Shown: piece after piece, positions 34,441 through 47,519 of the stretch | Layout: every line of letters starts with the position of its first letter | How positions within the stretch are numbered: the stretch's first letter is position 1 | Source of the DNA: Uloborus plumipes | Taxonomy: Eukaryota; Arthropoda; Arachnida; Araneae; Uloboridae | Assembly (NCBI GenBank): GCA_038373865.1 | Contig: JAXGGA010003018.1 | Span: 46,309 to 110,308 of the forward strand | Direction of reading: 5' to 3' | Length of the DNA: 64,000 nucleotides | Program-made: the position numbers and the translations under genes | Notes under the pieces: generated by a model | Seen by the model: the letters and a program-made list of their open reading frames with translations, nothing else | Told to the model about the DNA's origin: nothing | The model's database searches: none

Positions 34441-35055
34441 AACCAATGCAAACAATTTCCTACTCAAAGAAACAATTTATTGTTTCTGACTTGTCTAAGA
34501 AATGTAAATGTGTGCTCTCATCTGTTGGAAGCAAGGGGAGCGCGAGTGGCACCCAAAGTGCTGCCACTTCCTCGTGGTGAGTCCTGGGTAATTTCAATGA
34601 GCAAGCATAGAGTTGATTAGTTCAAAGAAACAACAAAATGATTAAGAAAACGTTTTGAAGGCACTTTTAGTAAATATTGGGAGGAAATATTGAATTATAA
34701 AATTTCTGCTAATATTGAAAATATCGGAAATTTCTGAAAATTTGATGAACTTTGGGCCTAATGCGCAGACTGAAATCATAATCTAAAATGATTTTTAAAA
34801 ATTTCTTGTATATTTCAAACCTTTTTCTTCCATTTAATAACCACCCGTCACTAGTTTTATCATTCGCAATATTTTTTAAGACAATTTGAAAAATCTAAAA
34901 AAAATCTAAAATTTCAAAACTTTATGCCAAATGCGCAGACTTAAGATGACGTCGCAAAAGTGAAATATTTTACAGAATTGTTACTTATCCTCATTCACAG
35001 TAAATGAAGTACCCGTTTACGAAAATCAAAAATTCATTTTTTTCGCTCCACCCTA

Positions 35056-35084
<29 letters not shown>

Positions 35085-35091
<7 letters not shown>

Positions 35092-36500
35092 CGGATCTCG
35101 AAAACGGCTCTAACGATTTTGATAAAATTTTGTATTAAGATAAAGTTTTGGTTTTTGAGTTCATCTTCATCGGCGTTTTTTCTGTAAAAACGCAAGTTTT
35201 CACAAAAAACCCCGTTTTTTAGCCTACTTTCCCGTTAAAAATAAAAGAAAGACGAAAAAAGTATTAAAAGTAGCTTAATGCATCGAAAAAATATCGCCAA
35301 GTCCAAAAAATATCGCCAAGTTAAAAAAATAAAGAGGTAAAATGAATATCGAAAAATTAAAAATTTGAAAGTAGGGTATTGAGATGGGGAATTTGTGTGT
35401 CGGTCGGTCTGTCTGTCTGTCCCCCCCTAATAACTTTTGAATGAACATTCCGATTTGGACAAACTTTTTTTTGTTGGAAAGATCTCGGCGAGTACAGCTC
35501 ATTCCCATATTTGATTTTTTGATTTGAACAATTTTTGGTTCAACTTTGAGCCGTTCAAATAACCGGTCCCGCGATACTAACTTTTTAATGAACAGTCCGA
35601 TTTGAACAAACTTTTTTTTGTTGGAAAGAACTTTTCAAGGATACTTCATTCCCGTATTTACATTTCCGATTTGAACAATTTTTCATTCAACATTGAACCG
35701 CTCAAGCAAGCTGTCACCCCTAATAACTTTTGAGTAAACAGTCCGAAAAAAATGACTGACTGTGCAGACGATTTTTTGTTTATTTATTCATTTGTTTTAT
35801 TGAATTTATTATTATTATTATTATTATTTTTGGCAGACGATTTTTTTTTGTAACAAAAATGTTTCATTCACTAGGGCATTTTATTCTTAATTTATATTTA
35901 ACAACTGGCAACGGATTAAAAGTGAAATTCGAGACATTTTATCAACGGACGAGTTTTTTTTTCTTTTTTTTTTTTCTTTCTTTGATAAAATGTGTTTTGA
36001 TGTACTTTGTACTTTTAATTTTTTTTTGAAAACAATTGAGGAATTTTTCTACGGAAGAACTGTAACAGTTACATTCTTTAAAAGGTGCGACAAAACTTTA
36101 TTTATTCATTTATTTACTTTTTATGTGTCTATTTCATCTGATGAGAGAGGTATATTTTGCTTTTAAAGGTATGTTTGACATAATTTTTAGTCTTAGATAA
36201 TCAAGAGAATAATGATCAGATGCTAGAATGCCGATGTCGATGTACGGGAAAGTAGGCTCGTTTAGTTCTTGACAGAACTTCTTGTTGTGCCTTCATTAGA
36301 AGTTTGACGAGCTTTCTTTTGCCATTTTCTTTATGATTACTCTTATTGTTACTGTTTCATAGCAACCACGTTTTATTATAACAATGGCTTTCATATTTAA
36401 TGACATCAGCGTAAATTTAAATTTTTATGGTATTTGGCAAACGAGTTTTGGCAACAAGTTAGAATTTTATTGTTTTTGAAATTTAAAAGAGATCGATCAA
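35085..36500 (+). repeat. Longest copy of an unnamed dispersed repeat family
   Basis: Starts after a TA microsatellite with atttcggatctcgaaaacgg and ends with the 'catagcaaccacgttt' block. Parts recur at 28391-28740, 21770-22245 and 10665-10790. It contains tandem units of about 147 bp (35423-35760). No intact frame was found. Confidence 0.6.
35423..35760. repeat. About 147-bp tandem repeat, 2.3 units
   Basis: 'taactttt(g/t)a.t.aaca.tccgatttg.acaaa' recurs at 35431, 35578 and 35724. Each unit also has 'ttttttttgttggaaaga' and 'atttgaacaattttt'. Each unit alternates with 'ccgctcaa' variants. Confidence 0.75.
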
Positions 36501-36522
36501 AAGAAAGTTAGAATTGGGTGTG

Positions 36523-36925
36523 GGCCGCGGTAGTCCGATCGGTAAGTCGTCGGACTAGTAACCAGAGGGTCCAGGTCCGATCATATAGAGGAAGCCCAGC
36601 CGATCAAAGATCCACCGACTTCATTAATGGTGGTTGGGGGACGTTAAAAATGTTCGAGGTCATAAAATCCTCCAAGTGAAACGAAACCTCTGGGGGATGC
36701 TGGGCCAAGGGTTTGCTCGGCCCTTGAGCCTGGTTCAAAAATGAACAGAGCGCTCTTCAAGGCCCCATCCCGGTTAAACTACGAGTTGTGGTATGTACGG
36801 GGGAACCTTGGAGTGTGAAGTCAAGTGAAAGTCAAAACCAACTGGAACCAAATGCGTACTGGAGAACATGGACTCTGCATCCATTCTCATCAACCCCTCC
36901 CGCGCTTTAAGCACCAAATGAAATG
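36523..36925 (+). mobile_element. tRNA-derived SINE, about 403 bp, second copy
   Basis: Same family as 9856-10147 (gatcaaagatccaccg, cctccaagtgaaacga, cagagcgctcttca blocks), with a more damaged B-box region. It extends about 85 bp further before the aaatgaaat tail. Exact 12-bp target duplications GAATTGGGTGTG lie at 36511-36522 and 36926-36937. Confidence 0.88.
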
Positions 36926-36937
36926 GAATTGGGTGTG

Positions 36938-39900
36938 ATTTTACGGTGAGCATGGATTAAATAAGGTTGTGTTTTTTAAAACAAATTACGGCTGTTTTAA
37001 AAGCATAATTGCAACCAAAGGCTTAAAAATGCTTTTCAAGTTTATCTAAATAAGTACTTCGCATTTTAGAAAAAAACACGAGTTTACAAACCTCTTTTTT
37101 TTTAACCGAGCGGGCTCGGTCCCCTGGTACTGATATTAAAATCAGCAATATTTAGAAAATTAACCATTGTAAAATATTTTTTGCATTGTTTCGTGGCAGA
37201 TTAGGGGAGTAAATATTTGAATTGTTACCTTGCTCACTCCAAGCACTTTTTTTAACACTTAAGGCAACTACTAAGAAATTTACACGTAAAAGGAAGTAGT
37301 CTGGGGTCCATAGCAGATTTTTTTCTTCTTTTTTACAAAACGGTTTAATTTTTGTGCTACATTTTATTAGATTATATGTGCAGGAAATTTTTTCTTGAAA
37401 AACCATTTCGTCATATTTCATAAGCTTCTCAGTCGTGACTATTTCTCTTTTGACGAAATCGAGGTCATATGAGGATTTTCATCCCAGTCTTCCCGATTTA
37501 AAATGGAATTGACTAACAGACTTAAGCAGACCTACCAACCCCATGAAATGAAGGAGATCGGGTCAAAGTTTTAAGCTCAAAAAAGGGAGATTTTAAACGA
37601 CTATATTTGAGGAAAACATTTGGTTTTATCTCGCATTTCTAGATCAAAACATACTAATCTAATAGATAAAATAAATACTATTTCAGAGTTTTGAAAATTC
37701 CTTTTAAAATAGCATAAATGATATATACTTAATCAAACATTTGCTTGTTGTAAAAAACACTAAATAATTTGTATTATTGTCATTCGCACTAAAAAACTTA
37801 TGAAAGCTTAACTATACAGATGCTGAAAAGATAGATGCCTAATCACACGTGATGCATTAAAAAAGGGTTGAGTGGTTACGGCAGTGCCATCTATTAAGTA
37901 TTAGAAGAATGATTTTCCTTTTACAATTGAAAATCTCGATAAATTGCAAAATAATGAAAAAAAAATAAATAAATAAATAAAATGAAAGAAAAAAATAAAA
38001 GAGAAACAGGAGAAATTGATAGGAAAGTGTAAAACTGAGAAAGCAGATGGAAATCTGCTATAAATACTGTTTTTTTTCTCCTTCTCATTCAACTTTTTTC
38101 ATTTACATACTTCTTTTTTTCCATTCTTCTAAGCTGGTGCACAGTAAAGAAGTGATAATAGAGTAGCTGAAATATTCACAGGTTGACCCCTTAATCTTAA
38201 CGATTTTATTATGTTTAAGAAAATGGTGATAAAATCATTCAAAGGCCTATTTTAATTAATTCAAGAAAAGTATGCAAAATCATGCAAAAAGTGAACTGTT
38301 GTTTTTACAGTATAATACTGGTAGCCCAGGTGTCAATTTAAAACTTAAATTTCACAGTAAAACTAGCAATTTTACTTTCTTACGTTAAATTTGGAAATTT
38401 TACAGTTCATTGCTGTAAAATTTAGCTGCGTTATACTGTAAAAACAGTATAATACTGGCAGCAGAGGTTCCAGTTTAAAACTAAAATGCACAGTAATAAA
38501 CTGCAAAGTTAGCAATTTTGCATTTTCTTACTGTAAAATTAGTAATTTTACAGTTTAGTACTGTACAAGTCAAAATTTTATAGTTTATTACTATGAAATT
38601 AGCTGCAGAAAACCGAAAAAACATTAATTTTTTTACAGTGTATTTTTTAAAAATGTGTGCACAATACATGTATTTATTTTTGATTTTTGGCAGATTGAAT
38701 TTTGTACGCATGCATATCATCAACATAAGGAATATAAGAGGAAAGTTCAGTCCGTGATTTCAATGGGAACGAGTAGGAAGGGTTAGACAGAAACATCATC
38801 TTTGATCAAGAGGATTAAGTTATAGCATGGAAAGAAAATTAATACGTGTTCCATACAGAAACATTTTATTATAGGTCTTTCAGATGAACACAAAATGGTT
38901 AAAAAATATGATATAAAAAGTGGCACCAAGTAGCATTTGATTCAAAAACTTTATTTTGCAATTCCCAAATCATTTATGAGGGAAGAAAAACGACACATTT
39001 GTTAAAATCACAATCAAAATAAAAAGCATTTATCACACAAATGTCAAAGTTGAACATAACAGACTTGAGTTAGTTGCTTTAAGATAAAAAATTTGATTTT
39101 ATGCTTAAAAAACCCTGACAAATTACATAATAAAATTTATTCTGTTCTATATTTCCATATAGAGAAAGTATGATTTTAATTTTATTCCCATTCGTATGGA
39201 TTACAGTATAAAAATAACAATAACGTAGATATCAATTAGTGTTTTAAAATGCTTTTTTAAAGAAAATTTTCAAAGCACAAAATAAATTGTTTCAGTATAA
39301 TGTTATTTTGAGTATTTTACAGCACATCAGCATTTTCAGTATTTTACAACATCTCAGGCTAATGTTACTAACAAGGAATAGCTTACTATCCGTTACCAAC
39401 ATTAAAATTGAGTATTTGTATATGAGAAGTTTTGCACTCACTTAGAAATAAATACAGGCTGTCCGATAAACTCTGTACCACTAGATTTCCTACTCAAGAG
39501 TACATAAAAAATACCTTAGGTCTACAACTCATGGTTTTTGAGAAAAATATGAGACAATTATGATGCCATATTTGTGCCAGCATAAGTCCAGAAATAAAGA
39601 TAGGAAATTGCTTTTTAAAGTTTTATATCTCCATATATTTTTATTCAGATGCCACTTTTCCAGAAAAACTCAAAAAATATTTCGCATTCTTAAATGAGTA
39701 TACAGCATTGTATTTAGCAGACATGTAATCAAAATATGATGAAAAAAAACTGAAATCGCATAGCTGTGTGAACAAATACAGCATTATTAGTATATTGTAT
39801 TGCACCTGAAAGTTCATAAATGAGTTTTTCTACTGATACAGCTTTTATCTTTAATTGGACGCATGAAATTAACAGGTAGATGTTAGTTCATCCAGCAATG

Positions 39901-42900
39901 CCCCTTCTTTTTTTCTGCATTCAAAATTTTGACACCTCAGAAAATACAGAATTTAATAAAATTACTGAAAAATCACATGACTAAATTGGGAAAAATATGT
40001 TATAAAGAACCATCTGGTGACAAAAGGCAGATACGACTATTGTGCTGAGCATACAGGGTATATTTTCTCGATAGACAGGAGACATAAAGATGTACTTCGT
40101 TGGGGATTATTTATGCAGTCCAAACCAGGAATCTAGTGCTGCAGAGTTTAGCTTGTGTTGATGGGATAGCTTGTATTTAGTTTCATGTACCTTATATTTA
40201 CAGTTATGTTACACACTACTTCACAAATTTATACATTCAATGAACTGTTATTTGATGATTGCTATATAAAAATGATGGTGCATTTAAAATCAGTTTATTT
40301 CTCTGTAGAATACAAGCAATTAAGCACTGTTATTATTTTCCTTTGCACTGATTAAAACAATTCATGATTTTTAAGCTGCTTTTAATTTACAATGAAAGTT
40401 CAGATGAAACATTTCAGAAGTATAAAAAATATAGAGAGTTTTATATAATCTATAATGATCAATACTCAAAACACAAAATCACATCAATAAAAGTAGGGAA
40501 AACACTAAAATACATTATCAAGAGAGATCACTAAAATTCGTATGTGTTTAGCCAAGTTTTGAAATAGCAACTTTTTCTTTCGGAGAGAAAAATAATGATT
40601 TCATTAGAATTTACTAGAAAACAATGACAAAATATCCATTAAGTTTTGATATATTGTAGGAAAAAACATATAATCCTTAATTGACAATTTTGTTCGCTGT
40701 GTTTAAATTGTTTTTGCATAGAGAAAAAAAAATCTACAGAATTTCCAGGATAAATAATAATAATAATTGATTAAAAAAACTATCAAACATTACCTATGAT
40801 TTAAAAAATAAAGTACATAAAAGCTTAACACAAAAATCAATACAGTAGTTATAACTTCAAAAAAAATTTAGGATTTCAACAGGAAGTAAAAGATCTCACT
40901 GATGACTGGAAACTTTTTCACGGACACAAACATTAGCTATTCTTCAGTACAACAATACAAATTGAAAGACATCTCCGTATACACTACACCAATAATATAG
41001 CATATATTTTATAACTAGGAACACTGACATACACATACTTGATAGAAATAAAATCAATACACATTAATCACACAAAAAAAAAAAAGAACATAAAAGAAAA
41101 CACAAGCACACAAACATAAACACTTTTAGTATATCTAGCAGCCGAGCAAATTCAAGAATTTTAAATTTTATTACTATAAATTAATATATTGGATATTATG
41201 TTAAGAGATTGAAAAAAAAGTTAGCAACCCCGCTCCCCCAGAAAAATAAAGCAACACTAAAACCACAATTAAAAAAAATGTATACATCTTTTAAACACAG
41301 AGAGAAGAGTATGATTCATTCAACATGCCTATCAATCTTTTATCAGGGGAGGAATAATAATAAAATTACAACAAGATTTCTCACACTGCCAATTAATAAG
41401 TATACATAAGAAAGAAAAAACAAATTAAAATTTTTTTGAACTAGTTAGAAAAAAAATCACATAAGTTACTCAAATTATTTTCTGTTTTAGGACATAACAG
41501 GGGGCCAACTTCAAAGTTGGCCTACAGAGATTTCAGAACAACGTATTACACTCCAGCAACAAAACGTAAAGTTTCTAAAAAAGAAACCATTGATTTAAAA
41601 TCTTAATTTACAGTTCTTTCTTGCCAAAAAACTCACATAAAGTTGGTCACATAGCTGGTGCGTGGTGGCATAAAAACCGAGTAATCAATGAAATTGAAAT
41701 ATTTCAGACTATATCACTCAAAACTAATGTTGTGTAAAACCTTGATTTTCTCCAATGCTGTTTTTTTTTTTTTTGAGTTGCGTCACTTTTGCTGTTGGGG
41801 GTGTAATGTTATATAATGGCGCCAAAGTATATTAACCAGACATACCAAAAACAAGTATTATATGTCAACGGTATAGTTCTGAAAATGTTTCACTAAAGGG
41901 CTTAAAAAATATTTCAAGGCTTTTCTTAAGCATATCAGTAAAATACTTTTTTAATCAAGTACTACGCAGTTTTACAGTTTCCAACGTTTTTATGTTATTA
42001 AATATGATTGCAATATTTTAATGAATTTATAGCTATGGACAATAGTTACAAGGTGTATACATAGTTACATAGCCGTAGGAGTATACTTTCTGCACAGGCC
42101 ATTGACTAAAGAGCCCTATTTTTGCTTCACTCAGACTACTTCACTTCATTTTGTGTGAACCACCACCTTGTTTACTTGATAACAAAAACTAATCTTTGTT
42201 CATTTGGAAGGTTGGTATTAAAAAAAAAAAAAAAGTGAATAATCAAACATTAAAAAGAAATAAAAAATAGAGTGAAATAAGGCAACAAATCTGCCTTAAC
42301 TCCATAATAATCTTCTTACTTTCAAGAAAACAGTTATAATAACTAATTTCTTTTGAAATTGAAGCAAATAATAAAAACAAAAGTGTTTTTACAATATACA
42401 CATTTATTTTTGAATTTTTGGAATTTGTTTTTAGCTTCAACACTCTAGCCTGGAAATATCACGGGTATGAGAAATAAGAATCTAAAGCTCAGCCTGTGAG
42501 TTTGATGGGAGTAAGCAGGATGTTATTTAAGACTTTTGCATTTTATATTAAATGAGTTTCTGACAATTTTGGTACAGAAAAATGATCTAGATGTAAACTA
42601 GAATAAGCTTTTCAAAACAAAGTTAAAATTATTTTAGTAGTTTGCAATAGACGTAAAAATAAAATGCAAGAGGAATTTCTTTTTTGTTACAACACAAAAT
42701 TTATTGATTGTAGTCAAATATTTGAAATGTCAGCATTCTTTAAAGTAAGAACATTCCAAAAAAAAATATTATTTTTCTTATAATTTAGTCAAATTTAGAT
42801 GAACAAAGAATCCAGGGGTGGGGCTAGTTGTGTTAATACAGCAAATGAATTAAAAAATGGATGCAAAAGACATAATTGATTTTTTTTTTTAACTTCAAGG

Positions 42901-44340
42901 TTTATATACAGCTAAAATTTGGGGGAAGTTTACAGCACAAACACCAATTAAAGTCTTAAAATGTTTTGAGAACAAATCATTTATCATTTAGCACCAAAAT
43001 TATATTTAAAACAATAAGAATAATAATAAAACATAAGTTAAAAAACACGCCATTCAATTAGCCAAATTCATAACACATTCAAACATTTCAATGGATTATA
43101 TGTACCAGCATTTTAACAGATGATACTAAAAGAGTTTTATTCTTCTATATGTGTCATGATCGGATGAAAAGAACTGTTAAAACTCCTGCAAAAGAAAAAA
43201 ATAAATAAATAGGAATCTTAGTTTGCAATATTAAATAGGAAGAAATGATTATACAACATTTAAATTTATTTTAGTAAGGTTATGAAACAATACAAAGTGT
43301 TTGCTCACTTTCTTCCAGAAATTAAGATTACAACATCTGTATTTGAACTGATAAATAGTCGTAGCCGATAAATTTCTTCATTCACTCTCCCCCCCCTCAA
43401 TTTTGCTCAAGAGTGTAATCAATCATATTAAATCAAATTGTAATTAAAATATTTTGATGAAATCACAATTCCAAAAAAAAAAAAAAAATAAATAAATAAA
43501 TAAATAAAATAAAAATAAATAAATAAATAAATAAAAAAGAACAAATTTTGAGCAAAATGTAGATACTTGAATATTTGGTTCAGAGAAAATTTTTATCTTA
43601 TTGCATCATATGGGATATAAGTCCCAGTCTTGCCCTTAACCTTGAAGCATTAAGCTGTTGCCACTCATTGAGCACAAGTTAAAAGAGTTCAAAAAACGTA
43701 AAGACCCAATCAGGGTCTCTCTGCTTCAATAACATTCAAAAATTACCAGAAAAGAAAAATAAGCCTTGGATTTTAATTTTATCCTTAATAATTCCATGAA
43801 CAAAATAATAATACCTAAACGAAAATATATTTTATTGTATATGTAATATCAGTGTCCAGATAAGCATGAGCATGTACTGAAAGAGCGGCTTAAAGAATGT
43901 AAATGTAGTGAACCAATTTTTCGCCACCTGTATTTGTACTGTATGTATACAACATTGTAGAAGATGAATCATTCGTTTAGTATGTGCGTGAAAATCTGGA
44001 GGAGGATAAAGAATTGCTCAGATTAACTTGATTTATTTTAAGCAATGCATATCATGAAAAAAAAAAAAAGTTCAAAAATTACATTTACATGATATAAATT
44101 AGACTGGTATAAGTCGCTGCTTATCTGTCAGAAAATACAGTACTGTTTCAGACAAATTTTCTTTAAATGTTAATTTCATAATTTATTACAAAAGGTTGCA
44201 TTTAAAAGTTGACATCTCTGGGGTAAAAACAAATGCATTGAACACAAATGTATTTATAAAAAACGTCATCACTCTATTTAACATACAACAATAAGTAATC
44301 ATGAACAAGTAAGATCAATAACCAAATGTTTTACTCAAAC
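36938..44340. other. Repeat-poor AT-rich stretch without recognised genes
   Basis: Unlike the rest of the window, few transposon signatures are visible here. It could be intron, 3' UTR or downstream DNA of the minus-strand MOSPD-like gene. A poly-A/AAT-rich block lies at 43474-43540. No membrane-anchor exon of MOSPD type was found on the minus strand. Confidence 0.35.
38300..38640. repeat. Cluster of tttacagtaa-type inverted and direct repeats
   Basis: 'acagtataatactgg.agc' occurs near 38310 and 38448 about 140 bp apart, with many 'ttactgtaaaat' and 'attttacagtt' copies between. It probably represents a degraded DNA element, but boundaries are unclear. Confidence 0.4.
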
Positions 44341-44704
44341 ATCAAATCTTTCAGTAAAATTTTTAAAAAGGGAGAATCAATGGGGAACACTAAAAACTGA
44401 GTTGGCAACTTTGTTCCCGGTTCAAAATAGTGAAACTTGTTTTGAAAAATTTTGCTGCCTTGCCAACGTCAAATCTGTCAGCTAAATTTTTAAAAAGGGA
44501 GAATCAATGGGGAACACTAAAAACTGAGTTGGCAACTTTGTTCCCGGTTCAAAATAGTAAAACTTGTTTTGAAAAATTTTGCTGCCTTGCCAACGTCAAA
44601 TCTGTCAGCTAAATTTTTAAAAAGGGAGAATCAATGCGGAATTAGCAACTTTGTTCCTGGTTCAAAATAGTGAAACTTTTTTTGAAAAATTTTGCTGCCT
44701 TGCC
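44341..44704. repeat. 127-bp tandem repeat, three units
   Basis: 'gggagaatcaatg' begins at 44370, 44497 and 44624 (exact 127-bp period). Units 1 and 2 are nearly identical; the third has a short deletion after gaatcaatg. The 60-codon open stretch across it is a by-product of the repeat. Confidence 0.95.
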
Positions 44705-47519
44705 AGAAGTGAATTATATGATAAGTTAATGAGAATAAAGTTAGCATAATTTGATTTTAGGAACAAATATTAACTGTAAGAATATCGTTAAAATCTCAGA
44801 TGGCTTTCTTTTGAAGCAAAGAGATTTTAAACAGTCCCATTGCTGAACTAGTGAAAAAACAAATATCCATCACTTATTCATATGCAGATTATAGATAATC
44901 AATAAACACAGCATGATAATATAATTGCTTGGAACGCATTTGATTTAATAGGTATAGGGTAACAAGTATATTGATTTTCATCATACTAATTGTGCAATCT
45001 TCATTTCATTCTATTATTAGGTGGGAAAACGAATCAAGCAAACATAAAAAAATGGCTCCAAAGCGCCAAAAAATTTGATAATAACCTATTTTGTGCCAAA
45101 TGCATTTTTTGGTGCATTTTATCTGAGTTTTGGGTGCAGGTAAGCACAGTTAAGCTAGAAAATAATATTTTTAGAGTAGGAAGAGACAAAGACTCTATTT
45201 GTTGCAGATGTTCCATCCCAAAAAGTTTCAAAATGAACAAGGGCAAAACGACGAGTGTGCAAGTCCTCATTAAAAAATTAATTACAGGAAAGGCTGAAAA
45301 TAATTATTAAAAACGAAGTTATTGATTTTTAAGCAGTGAAATGGCATAGTAAACATAAATAAGTGAATGTAACAAAATCAGATTTTCAAGCGCATACAAA
45401 TAAGGAGCTTGTGCATAATAAGATAAAATGCACAAATTCTGCAATTAATGTGAGAAAGTTGGCGCACAATAAATATTAATTATCCAGAAAATACGAAACA
45501 ATTTCAAATAGGCAGTTTAGTCAAAAATATTGTGCAAACTTCTTTAGTCAGTAGAGGTTTATACTGGCAAAATAAGACACATTTAAAATACTAACCTAAA
45601 AGATAGCAAGCAAAACATTTCTGGTGTGATGAAGGTTTGGGGATGAATGATGGGAAATAATCCTCTATTTCTAGTGGTAAATATAAAACAATAAATGCAA
45701 AAAGAAGACCTACTAATTTCAGTATCATGTTGTTTCTAGTACCTGAAAATAATATGAAATGAAATTATTCACTAGGCATTAAGCATTCCAATTGGTTAAC
45801 ATTCTAAATAAATGACTTGAATGCATTAAACAAGAAGTAAATGCAATATTGAGAGACAAAATTATTCCATCTGACACTATTAATTTTGTGATATTAGTAA
45901 TTACTTATTAACTCGAAAATAATTCATATCTTTTATGCTGATTTAAATAATTGTTTCAGGATAATTTTAACATAAAATAAAAATAATTAAATGATCATGC
46001 TGTACTGATTAATGCATTTATCAGTACCTTAACACTAAAAACATAAGTTGCAAAAGTGAAACCTTATATTCTCCCCAAACATTGCTTTTATGTCGCTTAA
46101 ATAGGAAATTTATTGTAAAAGTTTTACTGTTTCTATACAACTAGCACAGTTACGGGCCCACATTTATTACGGAGCTTCTTTGCCAGATTGTGTGCCTAGA
46201 GCCCCTTCTATTTTTGCCTTTAGGTATACAAAAATGAAGATCAATCACCTTTTGTTTCAACAAACAAAGGCCTCTTCTTAGTCCAAGTCCCAATGTTACG
46301 GTACACAGGCTCCCGCCATATGGACGCCCTAAGCACGATAGTTGTTAAATGACAAGAAAAATCAAAGTAATGTGGAGGTTTGCATTACAACGAATACCTG
46401 ACAACACATTTTTGATGGAAGACTTGTTTTTTTCCTTGCTGATGTTCTCATTTTTGGGAAATCTTTCATTTTTCCTATTTTTTGGTGCTTACTTCATATG
46501 TTTTGATTTTGTTCTGTTGAACAAAGAACTTCCTATTTTTGGAGGGAAAGGATAAAAAATAAATAACTAATTAAAAACATCGCTAACTATGGCACTCAAG
46601 AAACTTTTCTCTGATAATGCAGATTGAATCAAAAGCTGCAGCAATAGATTCTAGTCATTATCTTTTTTCCATTAAAACAAATTGTAGCAACAGTTGTGCT
46701 ATCCCCCTGTCTTTCACAAACAATTATAATCTATCAGTTTTCATATCATTGAATGTTTTGAACTGATTCATAGTGCATTGTTGACACTTACTTCAATTTC
46801 TTGCTTACATTTTGCATTAAAAAATAGGGCTATTCTTAAAATATGCTGCATAATGAAGTATTCATTTTTCAACATCATTTATTTTTGAATCTTACACAAA
46901 CAGGTTTAAAGTCTTTTTTCTTTAGAGGACGGGGTTGAAATTTTCACTCGAACCCTTTGGAGCCGGGGCTTTTTTCAGGGTTTCATACATCTGGTACGGA
47001 CAGTTTATACCTTCTCTTTTCAATGGAAATAAAATCTGTGGTTCAACTCTCGTACTACCTGGGTTGAAAGAAAAATTTCCAAAAAACAGCCCGGATCCAA
47101 AAGGTTAAAAGCTTCAGTACGATTACATCCATATAGGATTCATAATATTAAATTAGTCTAAGCAGCTCTTCTGAGTCTTGTCGGGGCATAAAGGGTTAAG
47201 TCAGAAGCAACCCACAATAGAACAGATTATCGCGAGCAACTTTTTGACATGCGCATTTAACATTATTTGCATTACCAATCACAAAGCTATGGGTAGACTA
47301 TTTAAAATCACTTTCAATTTAACAACATTCTCATGTGTATGAAGTTATTATGAGGTATGAATTAACTAAGGAATTTTCCATTTGCAACTGCAGGCATAAT
47401 ACTCATCATTTCTATTAGAACATCCTTGTAAACACATGCATATGACTTGTACCTCAAAAAGTTGCGAACACTTTCTCTTCTCTTCTTTGAACACCTATGA
47501 AGCTTATCAGCAATATCAA
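44705..47519. other. No gene confidently seen
   Basis: A plus-strand open stretch at 44990-45310 has several Cys and Lys residues (FCAKCIFWCI, CCRCSIPKSFK) but no splice context or family match. 46140-46340 is less AT-rich and unexplained. 46951-47108 carries an inverted-repeat element. Confidence 0.3.
46953..47104. mobile_element. Possible piggyBac-like MITE, 152 bp
   Basis: Ends CCCTTTGGAGCCGGGGCTTT and, inverted, CCTTTTGGATCCGGGCTG. TTAA follows on the right (47105-47108), while the left flank is CGAA, so the target copy is degraded or the boundary is wrong. A second ggg|TTAA lies at 47193-47199. Confidence 0.4.

Larger units (their letters stand above)
29053..35055 (-). mobile_element. 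DNA transposon with about 490-bp terminal inverted repeats, superfamily unknown
   Basis: The left end TAGGGTGGAGCGAAAAAAAT (29053) and the right end (35055, inverted) are the same sequence. Similarity continues inward for about 490 bp with moderate divergence. Between the arms is a minus-strand reading frame now full of stops (34440-33660). The element was later split by a Ty3/gypsy element (30472-33503); a small element sits at 29591-29857. The target duplication is unclear because both flanks are TA-rich. The original length without the LTR insert is about 2.97 kb. I cannot assign a superfamily from the termini alone. Confidence 0.7.

Noticed and set aside
39450..39490. acaggctgtccgataaactc as a mariner-type terminus
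   Set aside because: No inverted partner or TA-bounded second end was located nearby.
44430..44612. 60-codon open frame
   Set aside because: Produced by the 127-bp tandem repeat; the product simply repeats with the unit.
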